Shown here piece after piece: positions 23,970 through 35,292 of a stretch of DNA of 64,000 bases. The stretch's first letter is position 1; each line of letters opens with the position of its first letter. A program made the translations under genes and the position numbers. The stretch is from the NCBI RefSeq assembly GCF_052857255.1, contig NC_135505.1:136704356-136768355 (forward strand), in the 5' to 3' direction. The notes beneath the pieces were generated by a model that saw only the letters and a list, made by a program, of their open reading frames with translations, was not told the DNA's origin and did no database searches. The stretch is from Amblyomma americanum. Taxonomy: Eukaryota > Arthropoda > Arachnida > Ixodida > Ixodidae.

Positions 23970-24428
23970 CCGGACTGCATCGCCCTGCAGTGTAATCATG
24001 ACACCTTTCGCGAACATCTACTCAAACACTTCGTTGATAACGCTTAGCATGTCATTTATATACTCATGATTCATATAACTTTGTTTTAGTTATCTGAGAC
24101 TATTGCCGCATTGGTTCTGTTCATACGCAGCTATCCTCATGTATGCCTCAAATGTTTTCCTTTTGCTTTTGTGTAACTCTGTGCATTTCCCCTATTTTTG
24201 TTTCATGACGCATAGTTGTCTTGTACCTTTATCACTTTTTTGCGAATTGCGATATCTTATTATCTGAACTCACTTGTTTTCGTCTGTTTTTTTCCACTTT
24301 TGCAATGATTTTGATTTCTAACTTATTTTTACAGAAACTTCTGTATTTGACGCTCCCTTACATAATAGCTCTCTGATGCCTGTAAGGTATGTGTAAGTGA
24401 ACGAACGAATGAATGAATGAATGAATGA

Positions 24429-24536
<108 letters not shown>

Positions 24537-24639
24537 GTAAAGTTGCGTTCGTAGGTCCGTAACCTTGCTTCCATGAAAAACCAATTTCCGCTTCCAGGAT
24601 CGAGCCCGCGAGCTCACGTTCGGCATCAGTTCCATAATC

Positions 24640-24905
24640 ATCATCATTATTAGCTCAAATACGTCCACTACAGCATAAATGCGAGACATTTCATCTTGAA
24701 TTAACCTCACCCTGCACCAGCTGCAGGGTGCACCAGCTCCGAAAACTTCCTCATCTCATCCGCTCACCTGACCTCTGTCACCACCTGCTGAATTTGTCTT
24801 CCTTTATAATACATTCCTTTACTGTACACAACTATCAGTTACCCGTGCTTCGCGTCCCGGGCCCTACCCATTTCCATTTCCTCCACATCGGTTCCACAGC
24901 GTTCC
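24640..24905 (-). mobile_element. 3' end of a second LINE type, relic 1
   Basis: On the minus strand, fragments of the C-terminus of a non-LTR element's endonuclease/reverse-transcriptase protein can be read in broken frames (ADEMRKF; upstream MEMGRARDAKHG in the position of the usual GHVMR-type motif). These are followed by GGTTAATTC, a degraded CTGTAGTGGACGT and a GATGATGAT tail. The tail corresponds to those at 3239-3310 and 49975-50062. Probably RTE-like, but that placement is tentative. Confidence 0.6.
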
Positions 24906-26257
24906 AATACAGGTGCAGGAGAACCCTCAAAACGGAGCAGCACGTTTCTTTCTATGCGAGTCGTGTTAGTTCTGCATGGGGAAACCTGCAGCGGCAGAAA
25001 CAGTGCCCGAGGGCATGGCTCGAGACATCGGCGAAACCAAAATCCGAACAGAGTAGCCGAGAAAATGCGCCGATACACTGAAGGTGTTGCGTCGTATCTG
25101 TTATGCGGTAACACACACCGTGACTCAGCCAGTTTGGCAGAGAAAAAGCGGTGGAAATGAACTTTTTTTTTTTCCCCTGGTGTGTGAACCTGTCGTTCCG
25201 GGCTCCCGCACATAAATTGCGAAATTAGCTCCAGGGTGCCACCAAGCTCCCGACTCCTCGCGACTTCGCGACTGTGGACTCAGATACGCTGCCGAGATGG
25301 TAGTCATACTTCTGCTGCTTGTAGAGTTTTCGCGGAAATGTCTGGCGCTGTTACCCAGGCAGTGCGTGTTTTAGTCGGGACATCAGAGAGGGAGAGAAAA
25401 AAGAAGATATTCTCGACATAGTTGGCGAGTGATATTTGTTCGCAGCTCCTTTCTCCTTCAGAAGATCTAAGTGTACTTTCGCGGAGGTAAAGGGCTGCAC
25501 TTGCGCTATTCAGGCGAAAGTTTCGCGGAAAAATCAGTTTTGGTGTTTAACAGCATGAAGTGTGGCATGCCTAGTCAAGCTCGAAGGTGCGGATGACTGC
25601 AAGAATACACGAACACCGAGTGTTGGAAAAAGGAATCTGAAATTCAGGTTTCCCGAAAGTTTCTTTAGTGGCTTTGACAAGGCTTGATTTGTGACTTAAG
25701 AAGGCCGCATTTTGTGAAGACAATTGATTCATTTGAAATGCATCGTCTTTACATGACAAAAGAAATAGGAAATGTTTCTCTTAACCGTAAGTATATTGCG
25801 GGAGGCCCCTTTTAAAGGCCTTGTTCACAGGTCACCTCCGATATATTGCTGCTGTGGCAGTGCATTCGTGTTCGTGCTTAACGGTTCGCGTAATGTAAGG
25901 TGTTCTGTCCAGGAGGATGAGATTTAGCGCCCTCTACGCTTGGGAGACAATTTTTAATATACAACATGTAAGCCTTACACATCATCTTGCGTGGCTTAAA
26001 CCTTTCCTGTCACAACTAGAAAGTGCCCTCTCCTTCTGTTGCTTAGATCCATCGCCTTGTATCGCACAGTGGAATGTGACAACAGATGCCTGCAAAAGTG
26101 AAGACTAATTCAGGAGGTATGCAGTTCCTTCAGCTGTTCATTTAATCTATTGTGGCGAGCCCGTATTAACCAAACAAAAAAGGGCAACTTCTTGTGAACT
26201 ACTTAAAGGCCCTTTGTGGTGTTACGCGACCTTAACAAGCTCGTTTAGCCGTGCTTC
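24906..26257. other. Intergenic stretch, no gene recognised
   Basis: Open frames up to 124 codons (24839-25213 minus) start in the LINE relic and continue into sequence without recognisable motifs. No repeats noticed. Confidence 0.5.
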
Positions 26258-26342
26258 AGTCATAAATATATAGCTTTTCTTTGTCGAGACTATTATAGTT
26301 TCTATATATATTTATGACTATTTATAGTCATAAATGTATAGC
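26258..26342. repeat. AT-rich inverted and direct repeat cluster
   Basis: AGTCATAAATATATAG (26258-26273) is mirrored by CTATATATATTTATGACT (26302-26319). A third, direct copy with one change lies at 26326-26342. The cluster could form a 16-bp hairpin. Confidence 0.85.
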
Positions 26343-26405
26343 ATTCACGTGACTGCTTATGCCTGGCTGGATGTTACTGGGGCATGGGGAATTCTTATCA
26401 AGGCA

Positions 26406-26410
<5 letters not shown>

Positions 26411-26496
<86 letters not shown>

Positions 26497-27071
26497 GTAG
26501 TAGCCGCTGCGGTGGCTCAGTGGTTATGGCGCTCGGCTGCTGACCCGAAAGACGCGGGTTCGATCCCGGCCGCAGCGGTAGAATTTCGGTGGAGGCGAAA
26601 TTCTAGAGGCCCGTGTACTGTGCGATGTCAGCGCACGTTAAACAGCCCCAGGTGGTCGAAATTTCCGGAGCCCTTCACTACGGCGTCCCTCATAGCCCGA
26701 GTTGCTTTGGGACGTTAAACCCCCATAAAACCAAAAAAAAAAAAACCAAATAATAATAGTAGTAGTAATTGGTTCTGGGGGAAAGGAAATGGCGCAGTAT
26801 CTGTCTCATATATCGTTGGACACCTGAACCGTGCCGTAAGGGAAGGGTAAAGGAGGAGGTGAAAGAAGAAAGGAAGAGAGAGGTGCCGTAGTGGAGGGCT
26901 CCGGAATAATTTCGACCACCTGGGGATCTTTAACGTGCACTGACATCGCACAGCACACGGGCGCCTTAGCGTTTTTCGTCCATAAAAACGCAGCCGCCAC
27001 GGTCGGGTTCGAACCCGGGATCTCCGGATCAGTAGTCGAGCGCCCTAACCACTGAGCCACCGCGGCGGGGC
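26411..27071 (-). mobile_element. Full-length SINE-A with SINE-B inserted in its tail
   Basis: The body and tRNA-like head occupy 26766-27071 on the minus strand. The (ATT)n tail lies to the left, split by the SINE-B at 26504-26751. The 8-bp target duplication GCACTGAA at 26403-26410 and 27072-27079 brackets the pair, so SINE-A arrived first. The head retains CACTGAGCCACCGCGG and the B box (complement). Confidence 0.92.
26504..26751 (+). mobile_element. Full-length SINE-B in the SINE-A tail
   Basis: The tRNA-like head (GCGGTGGCTCAGTGG, B box GGTTCGATCCC) is followed by GGCGAAATTCTAGAGGCCCG, the central block shared with SINE-A (GCGATGTCAGCGCACGTTAAA), then CCTCATAGCC, and an end of GACGTTAAACCCCCATAAAA plus poly(A). 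AATAATAGTAGTAG on both sides (26490-26503; 26752-26765) is the likely target duplication, though the site is low-complexity. Confidence 0.92.
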
Positions 27072-27292
27072 GCACTGAACTGCCTGTACTGATTTTCCTG
27101 TTGCCACGCATACTGCAGGGGTTTCACGGTGTCTTGTGTACGCGCATTTCTTTTTTTTTTTTTTCGTGGACTTTAACCATGTGAAGGACAGTACAGTGGC
27201 ATTAATCCCGATTATATAGACGAAGTAGAAGATACATCAAGCACCTTCTAGCAAAGTGCCCGCACCGCCTCTGCGCCCTCAAAATTACTGCA

Positions 27293-27293
27293 T

Positions 27294-27364
<71 letters not shown>

Positions 27365-27365
27365 T
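27293..27365. repeat. (TTTA)n microsatellite
   Basis: About 18 TTTA units without an obvious SINE or LINE end attached. Confidence 0.95.
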
Positions 27366-28739
27366 AATGCAGTCTCAGGTGCTGGGATTGAAGCAAGGCG
27401 GTAAGAAAGCGGTACGGTTTACGCGTATTTAAGGCAAATAGACGTGCGAAAGCATTTGCTTAGCTTGGCTGGCTTGTGGTTTTGCTCTGCTGGGTCGTCG
27501 GCACGTCTGGCGACGATATTAGGCTCAGATTAAGCTCTGATCGATGTGAAGCTGATCTGATCTGATCTGTTCGCGCCGCAGGTGGAAGTTGGTATAGACG
27601 ATGTGCAATGCATAGCGCAAGTGTGTGTGGCAGTTTAACACGAGGCGAGATCGGCTGCGGCTATAGCATTGTGCTCTCGTGCAGTGGCCAGCGAAGCTGA
27701 TATGTTCGCGCCGCCGATGGTTCGAAACCCAGTCTCGGCAGTATTTATTTTATTTCTGCACCCTCAAGATCACATAAGCCGGAATATTATGGTTGTGGTT
27801 GACCCCGTGGATTAGGGTTTTCACACTAAAAAAAGAGTACAAAAAACAGGCAAGGGTGTAAAAAGATAACAGTGCATACAAGTCGAATATATGCTCCTGT
27901 AGCCTCACTGATGAAATAACATCTTTTAAAAACTACACGAAAATACAATAATTTCACATTCCCGTCACTGTGTGATGTTCGCCCAATTGGCGGTAAGATA
28001 AAATCATATAAACAGAACACTGCGTTATGATGGCGTCCGTCCTTTCCTCGTCTTTAAGCGCTGTTTACATCATCTGGCGCTGGATCTGTGTAGGTCGTAC
28101 TGTTGTTAGGCCGTTGTGCAAATATTCGGTGCGTGCACGGCACTTTCATTTCTCTTTATTCTTATTGCCCCAACCTAACGTTTGTTTACATATTGCCTCC
28201 CTACCCGACGTTCTCTACGCAGAGCCAGTGCTCCGAACATTTCATTCCCTTTGCTCGAGAGCCGGTTCCAACCGGTTCCTCTCGCGTCATCCTTGCATCG
28301 AGTGGAGCCGCGTCAGGCGCCGGGAGCTACTCGCATATTGAACGCGCCATCACCGAGAAAGCGGCTATTGACGCTAGCAGTGCATGTTGCAGCAGCGAGC
28401 TCACTTGCGTCACCGACGGACGTGTGCGAATACATCTTGCACGAGGGACGCGAACCCATGTTGTGCACTCAACGATCAGCGGAGGTGGCATCGTGACTAC
28501 AACTGTTCTGACGTTGCTCGGGGTAAAAGTTCAGCTGGGCTTCTTTTAGCGCCCGTGGGCAGAATTTTTTTAAAAGCTATTTTTTCGCCAGGACAAATTG
28601 CAAAGACGACTGGCACAAGCTGACTGACACTACAGGCGAAATAAATCGATTAATATATGTCATGAAGCGGCTGGAAAGTTGCGAAGAGTGTTAACTACTT
28701 TTCACGTCAGTGGTCTGGAATTTGTCGGCACCGTTTAGT
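27366..28739. other. Intergenic stretch, no gene recognised
   Basis: Between 28030 and 28550 three overlapping plus frames stay open (up to 148 codons) in GC-rich DNA, but none has a motif I recognise. A tRNA-like stretch at 27640-27735 is listed separately. Confidence 0.45.
27640..27735 (+). other. Possible tRNA-like head of another SINE
   Basis: Contains GGTTCGAAACC (27719-27729), a near-perfect B box, with a loose A-box-like stretch ~60 bp upstream. A similar segment (GAAGCTGATCTG then GTTCGCGCCGC) occurs ~165 bp upstream at about 27550. No cloverleaf could be drawn confidently and no target duplication was found. Confidence 0.3.
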
Positions 28740-29070
28740 TCGAATGAATGAATGAATGAATGAATGAATGAATGAATGAATGAATGATTTGTTTGTTTAT
28801 GGGGATTTAACATCCCAAAGCGACTCAGGCTATGAGGGACGCCGTAGTGAAGGGCTCCGGAATAATTTAGACCACCTGGGGTTCTTTAACGTGCACTGAC
28901 ATCGCACAGTACACGGGCCTCTAGCATTTCGCCTCCATCGAAATTCGACCGCCGCGGCCGGGATCGAACCCGCGTCTTTCGGGCCAGCAGCCGAGCACCA
29001 TGACCAATGAGCCACCACGGCGGCTCGAATGAATGAATGAATGAATGAATGAATGAATGAATGAATGAAT
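28740..29070. repeat. (GAAT)n arrays on both sides of a SINE-B
   Basis: Left array 28740-28787 and right array 29025-29070 both begin TCGAATGAATG and are of almost equal length (about 47 bp), separated by the minus-strand SINE-B. Confidence 0.92.
28788..29024 (-). mobile_element. Full-length SINE-B inserted in a GAAT array
   Basis: On the minus strand it runs from GCCGCCGTGGTGGCTCATTG through the B box GGTTCGATCCC, CGAAATGCTAGAGGCCCG, the central block and GATGTTAAATCCCCATAAAC. The predicted 62-residue minus frame across it is SINE sequence, not a gene. Confidence 0.93.
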
Positions 29071-29666
29071 GCAGAAGGGAAAGTACAAAGAAAGCCGCTG
29101 ATCCCTGTGCTTTGGGCTTATGTAGAGTTATCTCTTGGGCTAGTTGGTATTGTAGATTAAGTTCATAATTTTCTAACGCAACTGCACAAGGCTAAATCAG
29201 GTAAGGCGGAAGACGAGAAGGACGAACTCAGCGCTGTTAGATACTGGTTAGTACTGGTTAGCACTGTTAGATAATGGCTGGTAGGTACTGGTGCATATCT
29301 TTGTGTTTTAATTCATTAAACGCCAATCGCGTGTGCCTCCGGTAAACCCCAGCTGGAAGCCTACAAGTGTAAAGAAGACAACAAAAAAGAAGAATCGAAT
29401 TTTCTTCCGGTTAGCGTCATCTTTGTGCGGTCGTGAACTTGAAATTATAATTTTCTTTATTTCAACATCAGCAGTCCGTTCATGTGAACAGCATTTTTCT
29501 CTACTCGAGGCATTTCAAGAGCGGCACCGGGAAATATTAGTCCTCGCCCCGCCATGTCAAAACTTTTCCGTGCTTTGCTGTGAAGGAATCTTCGCTCCTG
29601 TTCGGGAGTGGACTTCTATTTCTGCGGCCGAGTAAAAATGAGGTCGCGTACGTCGACTTTTATTTG
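29071..29666. other. Intergenic stretch, no gene recognised
   Basis: Short imperfect TACTGGTTAG-type repeats at 29240-29290; otherwise nothing seen. Confidence 0.5.
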
Positions 29667-30106
29667 TTAATGCGAAAGCATTTCTTACTTGAGACAGGAC
29701 GTGTCACCACCACGGGCTGTGGGCAGAACTTGATCTCATGAAGTGTCGATCATCCACTAAGGGTGTAATTATAATTTTTAATGATTAATAATTATTCAAT
29801 GACAATTTTAAATGATCGAATTATTTAATAAAATTGTTAATTAAATAATAAGGCAAATAATTCCGCTAATTACTGCGAGTGATTCAAAAATTGGTGAATT
29901 ACTAGTAATTTTTCAGGAATTGAACAAACAGTAAAAACTTTAAATTAATTTATCTGAGTAGTTAACCTATCAAATCAATAGTAACTACTAATATATTTAA
30001 ATAATAATAAATCTATTTACAGTTAATTAAATAAGAGTTACCATCCGTGATTAATTACATTGCTAAGTAACAGAGCAGCCAACGGACCTCGAAATGCTTC
30101 CGCATT
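29667..30106. mobile_element. MITE with hairpin termini (AATGC family), copy 2
   Basis: The left end TTAATGCGAAAGCATT and right end AAATGCTTCCGCATTT are inverted to each other. Each end forms a small hairpin, as in 19711-20096. The interior 29770-30060 is strongly AT-rich with repeated TAATTAATTATT-like words, unlike copy 1, so only the ends are shared. Confidence 0.6.
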
Positions 30107-31092
30107 TCCGCACGTAAGGAGATGTAAGTGCACCTTTAAATTTTAATCCGTAATTTCTACTAGCACCCTGATCTAGTTCCCTGCTTTGGTTTCGAGGTTC
30201 TTTCTCTGTTTTTTTTTTCAGTGAGTAGAGACGTGTGGATCACTGCCACTCGGTTCTTTTAGTCCATACCAGGAAGTACTGCTTCTTTACCTAACGCCGA
30301 TGTACTTTCGGCGAGCACCTCGACTCTCCGACGCGTCGATTTTCTTAATGTTATAGCTTTTGTGATTTTCTTGCCAGATAGCGCGCTTTCAAATCTATAC
30401 CCATTTCTGCTTCTACTTTCATTTCCGTTTTCATTCGCCTATTTATTCGCACTATTATATTCTGCGCGGTGCGCCGGGAGGAAGATTTGCGAAAGTGCCA
30501 TCCAGCGTGCTTGTTCGCATCGTGGATTGCATTTCGCTCGACGTTGGAATTCTCAAGCACTCCTGCGCTGATCATACTCCATAGCTTCGAAAGAGACCTG
30601 GGCGGTTCCCCCACGAGAAAATGCGAGCCATGCGGAGTTCTGATCCCTCTACGGGAAAGAGGAAGTGCTTGAGGAAACGAGAGGTGCATGACGAAAGAAG
30701 AAAAACAGAAGCTCAAGAGGATTGCTTTTGCAAAGTGCTTTTAAAGTCTCGGTGTTTCGTCATGACCATGGTCTGTCGTCTTCAAGGGATGCCGTAGTGG
30801 CGCCACTGCAGAGTACAGCATCTTTCCCTACTGTCCTAATATCCTTCAGTGATGTTTACAAAATGTAATTTTCACGGCATTTTCGGAAACGCAACAATTT
30901 TTGAGGTAATTGATTCATTGGTTGGTTCATTGATTCCTTCTTTCCTTCCTTGCTTACTCTCGTACTCCCTCCTCAATCTGTTAATTAATTAATTAATTAA
31001 TTAATTTATTATTGCTCCTTTTCTTTTTAAGTGTCTTTTCGCGCTATTATTTCTTCCAAGGAAAGTTATGCACTATCTCGTCCATCTACAAG
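30107..31092. other. Intergenic stretch, no gene recognised
   Basis: (TTAA)n at about 30978-31008. Overlapping frames on both strands at 30350-30716 are unconvincing. Confidence 0.5.
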
Positions 31093-31780
31093 TTTTCCTT
31101 CCTTCCTTCCTTCCTTCCTTCCTTCCTTCCTTCCTTCCTTCCTTCCTTCCTTCCTTCCTTCCTTCCTTCCTTCCTTCCTTCCTTCTTTATTTCCTTCTTT
31201 TCTTGCTTCCTTCCTTCCTTGCTTCCTTCCTTCTTTCCTTGCTTCCTTCTTTTTTCCTGCCTTCCTTCCATGCTTCCTTCATTCCTTCCTTTCTTCCTTC
31301 CTTGCTTGCTTCATTCCTTCGTTCCTTCTTTCCTTCCTTCCTTCCTTCCTTCCTTCCTTCCTTCCTTCCTTTCTTCCTTCCTTGCTTCCTTCCTTCCTTC
31401 GTTCCTTCCTTCCTTCCTTCCTTGCTTCCTTCCTTTCTTCCTTGCTTGCTTGCTTCCTTCCTTCCTTCCTTGCTTCCTTCCTTGCTTGCTTCCTTCCTTC
31501 GTTCCTTCCTTCCTTCTTTATTTCCTTCTTTTCTTGCTTCTTTCCTTCCTTCTTTCCTTGCTTCCTTCTTTTTTCCTTCCTTCCTTCCTTGCTTCCTTCA
31601 TTCCTTCCTTATTTGCTTCCTTCCTTCCTCGCTTCCTTCCTTTCTTCCTTCCTTGCTTGCTTCCTTCGTTCCTTCCTTCCTTCCTCGCTTCCTTCCTTTC
31701 TTCCTTCCTTGCTTGCTTCCTTCGTTCCTTCCTTCCTTCGTTCCTTCCTTGCTTGCTTGCTTCCTTCCTTCCTTCACGTA
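31093..31780 (+). repeat. ~690-bp TTCC array with higher-order repetition
   Basis: Starts as pure TTCC (about 90 bp), then a mosaic of TTCC, TTGC, TTTC and TTCG units. The landmark CTTTATTTCCTTCTTTTCTT occurs near 31184 and again near 31515, ~331 bp apart, so longer blocks have been copied. All three plus frames stay open (up to 266 codons); these are not genes. The plus strand is almost purely pyrimidine. Confidence 0.95.
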
Positions 31781-32880
31781 TTCTTTCGTAATTCACTCGC
31801 TCATTAATTCGTTCATTCACCACTTCTGTCATTTGGTAGCTCTTTCTTTCCCCTGTTGCCATCCGTAGTGAACGCCTCAGTCTATATACGTGATGATACG
31901 AATACAAATGCAAGCATACATCTACTACCAGTCCCCCCTCACCGAGTCATGCGTGCCCTTTTGAGGATATCGTTAGGCATGAATGCGAATGGGTCTTGTG
32001 TTTTCAAATTCAAATCTTACAAAACCAAATGCGGCGACCGCTTCCTTCCAAGCGGCGCCTCGGTCAATTCCGATGCGTAAGAATCGAGCTCCTCTTGTTC
32101 TTCCGAGAAACATTCTGCCAATATCCGGGCATGGAATCCTAATGCGACCTGCGCTGTAACACTCAGGGTATAGACGCAGTATATCTGCACAAAGCGAGAA
32201 ACAATATTGCTCTAAGCTAAAAACAAATAGACAAGGTGAGAACAAATAGAAAACGAAGAAAAAGACACTCTTCAAGGATTCAAAGCTGCTTTTTTTTTCT
32301 CTCGGCTATTGCTGTTCCCATAGGCGTTGCATAATTTCTGATCTTCAAAGATGGCTTCAGATGGCGTAACTCGCGATCCGTCAAAAGTCGTAGGAAAGCA
32401 GAACAATGTATCATGCACGGCCTATTTGGCAGACTCGAGGAAAAGGATCAAGGACTCGGCTTGGAGATATTTTTTTCCTTTCCCTCTACCGAAATGCACC
32501 GCCTCCGGGCGTCGCTTTCCAAGTGCCTCTAAGTGCAGGGGGACCGAGCACAGCTCCCAATCATAGCGTTGCTTTATGCGATCTTCGTTGGTTTCAGAGT
32601 CAGAGTCTCGCGCTGAGAGCACCGCGGGAAATGTGTGGACATGTACGCACGCACACAAGTGCTCACGAACAAATGCATTTCGCAGAGGCATATGCGAGCA
32701 TAACAATGTAGAAGCCCATGATACGTTCCTTGGTGACGTACAATGGGATGCCTCGCCGAGGGCAGAATGTTCAATGTTGTCGAATGGGGGCTAGGATATG
32801 CTGTCCGTTTGTCTGTCCGAGAACAGCGCGATAGACACGTACGGAAATACAAGGAAACTATACTCCTTAAACATCATATT
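31781..32880. other. Intergenic stretch, no gene recognised
   Basis: Several short overlapping frames on both strands, none recognisable. No tandem repeats. Confidence 0.5.
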
Positions 32881-33998
32881 GTTTCCTTCCTCTTTCTTTA
32901 TTTCTTTCTTTCATTCTTTCCTTCTTTCGTTCTTTCTCTCTGTCCTTCTTTCTTTTCCTTCCTTTCTTTCTTTCTTTCTTCCCTCCTTCCTTCCTTCCTT
33001 CCTTTCTTTTTTTCCTTCTTCCTTCCCTTCTTTCTTTCTTTCTTTTTTCTTCCTTCCTTCCTTCCTTCCTTTCTTCCTTTCTTCATTTCTTTCCTTCTTT
33101 CTTTATTCCTTCTTTCATATCTTTCTTTCTTTCTTCCCTTCTTTCCTTCCTTTCTTCCCTCCTTCCTTCCTTCCTTTCTTTTTTTCCTTCTTCCTTCCCT
33201 TCTTTCTTTCTTTCTTTCTTTCTTTCTTTTTTCTTCCTTCCTTCCTTCCTTTCTTCCTTTCTTCATTTCTTTCCTTCTTTCTTTATTCCTTCCTTCATAT
33301 CTTCCTTCCTTTCTTCATTTCGTTCCTTCTTTCTTTATTCCTTCCTTCATTTCTTTCTTTCTTCCCTTCTTTCTTTCCTTTCTTTCTTTCTTCCCTCCTT
33401 CCTTCCTTACTTTCTTTTTTTCCTTCTTCCTTCTCTTCTTTCTTTCTTTCTTTCTTTTTTCTTCCTTCCTTCCTTTCTTCCTTTCTTCATTTCTTTCCTT
33501 CTTTCTTTATTCCTTCCTTCATATCTTCCTTCCTTTCTTTATTTCGTTCCTTCTTTCTTTATTCCTTCCTTCATTTCTTTCTTTCTTCCCTTCTTTCTTT
33601 CCTTTCTTTCTTTCTTCCCTCCTTCCTTCCTTTCTTTTTTCCTTCTTCCTTCCCATCTTTCTTTCTTTTTTCTTCCTTCCTTCCTTCCTTTCTTCCTTTC
33701 TTCATTTCTTTCCTTCTTTCTTTATTCCTTCCTTCATATCTTCCTTCCTTTCTTCAGTTCGTTCCTTCTTTCTTTATTCCCTCCTTCATTTCTTTCTTTC
33801 TTCCCTTCTTTCTTTCCTTTCTTTCTTTCTTTCTTCCTTCCTTCCTTTCGTTCTTTTCTTGTTTCTTCCTTTCTCTTTATTTATTTCTTTCTTTCTTTCT
33901 TCCTTCCTTCCTTCTTTCTTTCTTTCTTTCTTTCTTCCCTTCTTTCCTTCCTTTCTTTCTTTCTTTCTTTCTTCCTTTCTTTCTTTCTTTCTTTTCTA
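32881..33998 (+). repeat. ~1.1-kb TTTC/TTCC array with ~224-bp higher-order units
   Basis: Mixed TTTC and TTCC tetranucleotides with rare markers. The marker CTTCATTTCTTTCCTTCTTT recurs at 33081, 33261, 33485 and 33710, spacings of 180, 224 and 225 bp. Markers such as TTCATATCTTCC and TTCCCTCC keep their order within each unit. The frames of 457 and 413 codons here are translated repeat. Confidence 0.95.
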
Positions 33999-35023
33999 TC
34001 CTTCTGTATGCTTCTTTCACGATGTCCTTGCAGACATGAGACTGCACCAAGCAATACGGCTAGCTGTGTCAAAGAGGCGCTCAGCGCGTCCACGCATGGG
34101 CGGACATTGTTTATAGTGTTCCGTGACTGCTCAACGAAGGATACTTTCAGCACTGCGAATTTCCGCGTCGCTTGAAGGCTGTCTGAAGCACTGCAGTCGG
34201 GTCTTCCTATCTTTATTCGAAAAACAGCGCAAATGACGAAGACCTTGCTTCCATCTCCCCTGCGCCTTCTCTTCATCCTGTCTGGCTTTTCTTGCGTCGA
34301 GGACAGTGATTTTTTTTTTATTTGTCAGCGTAGTTGTTGCATCTGCTGTTTTTCGACTTTGCTGCACCGAAGGAGAAGAGAGCTTGTTCCAAAGCGCGCC
34401 CTTGATTCAAAGTGATAGTTGTGTCGCCTCTGTCGCCCCTTATCTCTTGTACCTAGTCCTTCCCAGACCAATCCTTTGAACACTTTTTCCAGACATGTAA
34501 GACCTAACTGCGGAGAGATTGTGTCTACTTTATACTGCTACAGTAGTTCTACAATTGCTTTACAGAGGTCTCCAAGGTTTATGGCATTCTATACTATGCC
34601 GTAAATCGTCGAAACCTCTCGCCTTAGATTAGGTTAGCGACGGCCAGACTAATAGAAAAACTTTGTCGGAGGCAGAAAAACAACCGTTATTTATGGCCAG
34701 ATTCGTCGAAGTCAGTTCTTAAACTGTGTTTTTCGTTGCAGGTGGTCCTTGCGGTGCGATTTTCGAAAAACCTGCAAAAGCATCAAGCCCGGGAAATCGG
34801 GACAAGCGCGTTTAGTTCGCAAAACTGCAGCCAAGCTCGACATGGCGCTGAACGCGCAGAATTGCTGCGGCAATTTTGAGGTTTCGATACACCTAATTGG
34901 TTTTCTATGGCGGTCATCAGTTGTCGGTGCGAACTGCCGGGGTATTTTAGAAGCCAGGTTTTACTGCGCCTAGGAAGAGTAGGCCATCATTGTCACCAAA
35001 ATGACAAGTAAAAAGAAATCCCC
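33999..35023. other. Intergenic stretch, no gene recognised
   Basis: No convincing frame, tRNA-like block or repeat. Confidence 0.5.
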
Positions 35024-35037
35024 ATTTAATTACCCAG

Positions 35038-35278
35038 GCCGCCGCGGTGGCTCAGTGGTTATGGCGCTCGGCTGCTGACCTGAAAGACGCGGGTTCGACC
35101 CCGGCCGCGGCGGTCGAATTTCGATGGAGGCGAAGTTCTAGAAGCCCATGTATTGTGCAATGTCAGTGCGGGTTAAAGAACCGCAGACAACCGAAATTTC
35201 CGGACCCCTTCACTACTGCGTCCCTCATAGCCTGTGTTGTTTTCGGATGATAAACCCCCATAAACCACACCATAAACG
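35038..35278 (+). mobile_element. Full-length SINE-B
   Basis: Head GCCGCCGCGGTGGCTCAGTG, B box GGTTCGACCCC, central block with more substitutions than other copies (CAGTGCGGGTTAAAG), then CCTCATAGCC and a TAAACCCCCATAAACC end. A 14-bp target duplication ATTTARTTACCCAG (one mismatch) lies at 35024-35037 and 35279-35292. Confidence 0.95.
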
Positions 35279-35292
35279 ATTTAGTTACCCAG

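Larger units (their letters stand above)
22338..24047 (+). pseudogene. Broken reverse-transcriptase ORF of the LINE
   Basis: Frame 1 (22338-22952) starts in a degraded DFAK motif (residues 2-5). It carries SGVLRGSVLGPLLFLIYIND (residues 55-74) and the catalytic FADD (86-89), then SKCKTTYFSR further on. A frameshift near 22840-22900 moves the reading to a second frame (22844-23125), which has LEYVSSTWSPHQKYLIEKLE and QNRACRF. Stops follow FSLHL. After the MITE the frame reads NAFNFSAFPRAIRLWNDLPD; the SINE then interrupts it at Cys-Ile, and beyond the SINE it reads ALQCNHDTFREHLLKHF to a stop. Frameshifts, stops and two insertions leave it non-functional. The motifs fit the CR1/L2/Jockey group; the exact clade is not certain. 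Confidence 0.88.

Noticed and set aside
26503..26578. tRNA-like heads of SINE-A and SINE-B as true tRNA genes
   Set aside because: A and B boxes are present, but each continues into a SINE body with target duplications, and acceptor-stem pairing is poor.
28027..28549. Three overlapping GC-rich plus frames, up to 148 codons
   Set aside because: No recognisable domain and no preferred frame; could hold a first exon, but nothing in the sequence shows it.
31012..31868. Open frames of 258-266 codons in all three plus frames
   Set aside because: Translated TTCC array; no start context or composition of a protein.
32743..34116. Open frames of 457 and 413 codons
   Set aside because: They are translated TTTC/TTCC microsatellite (runs of F, L, P and S) and open in several frames at once.
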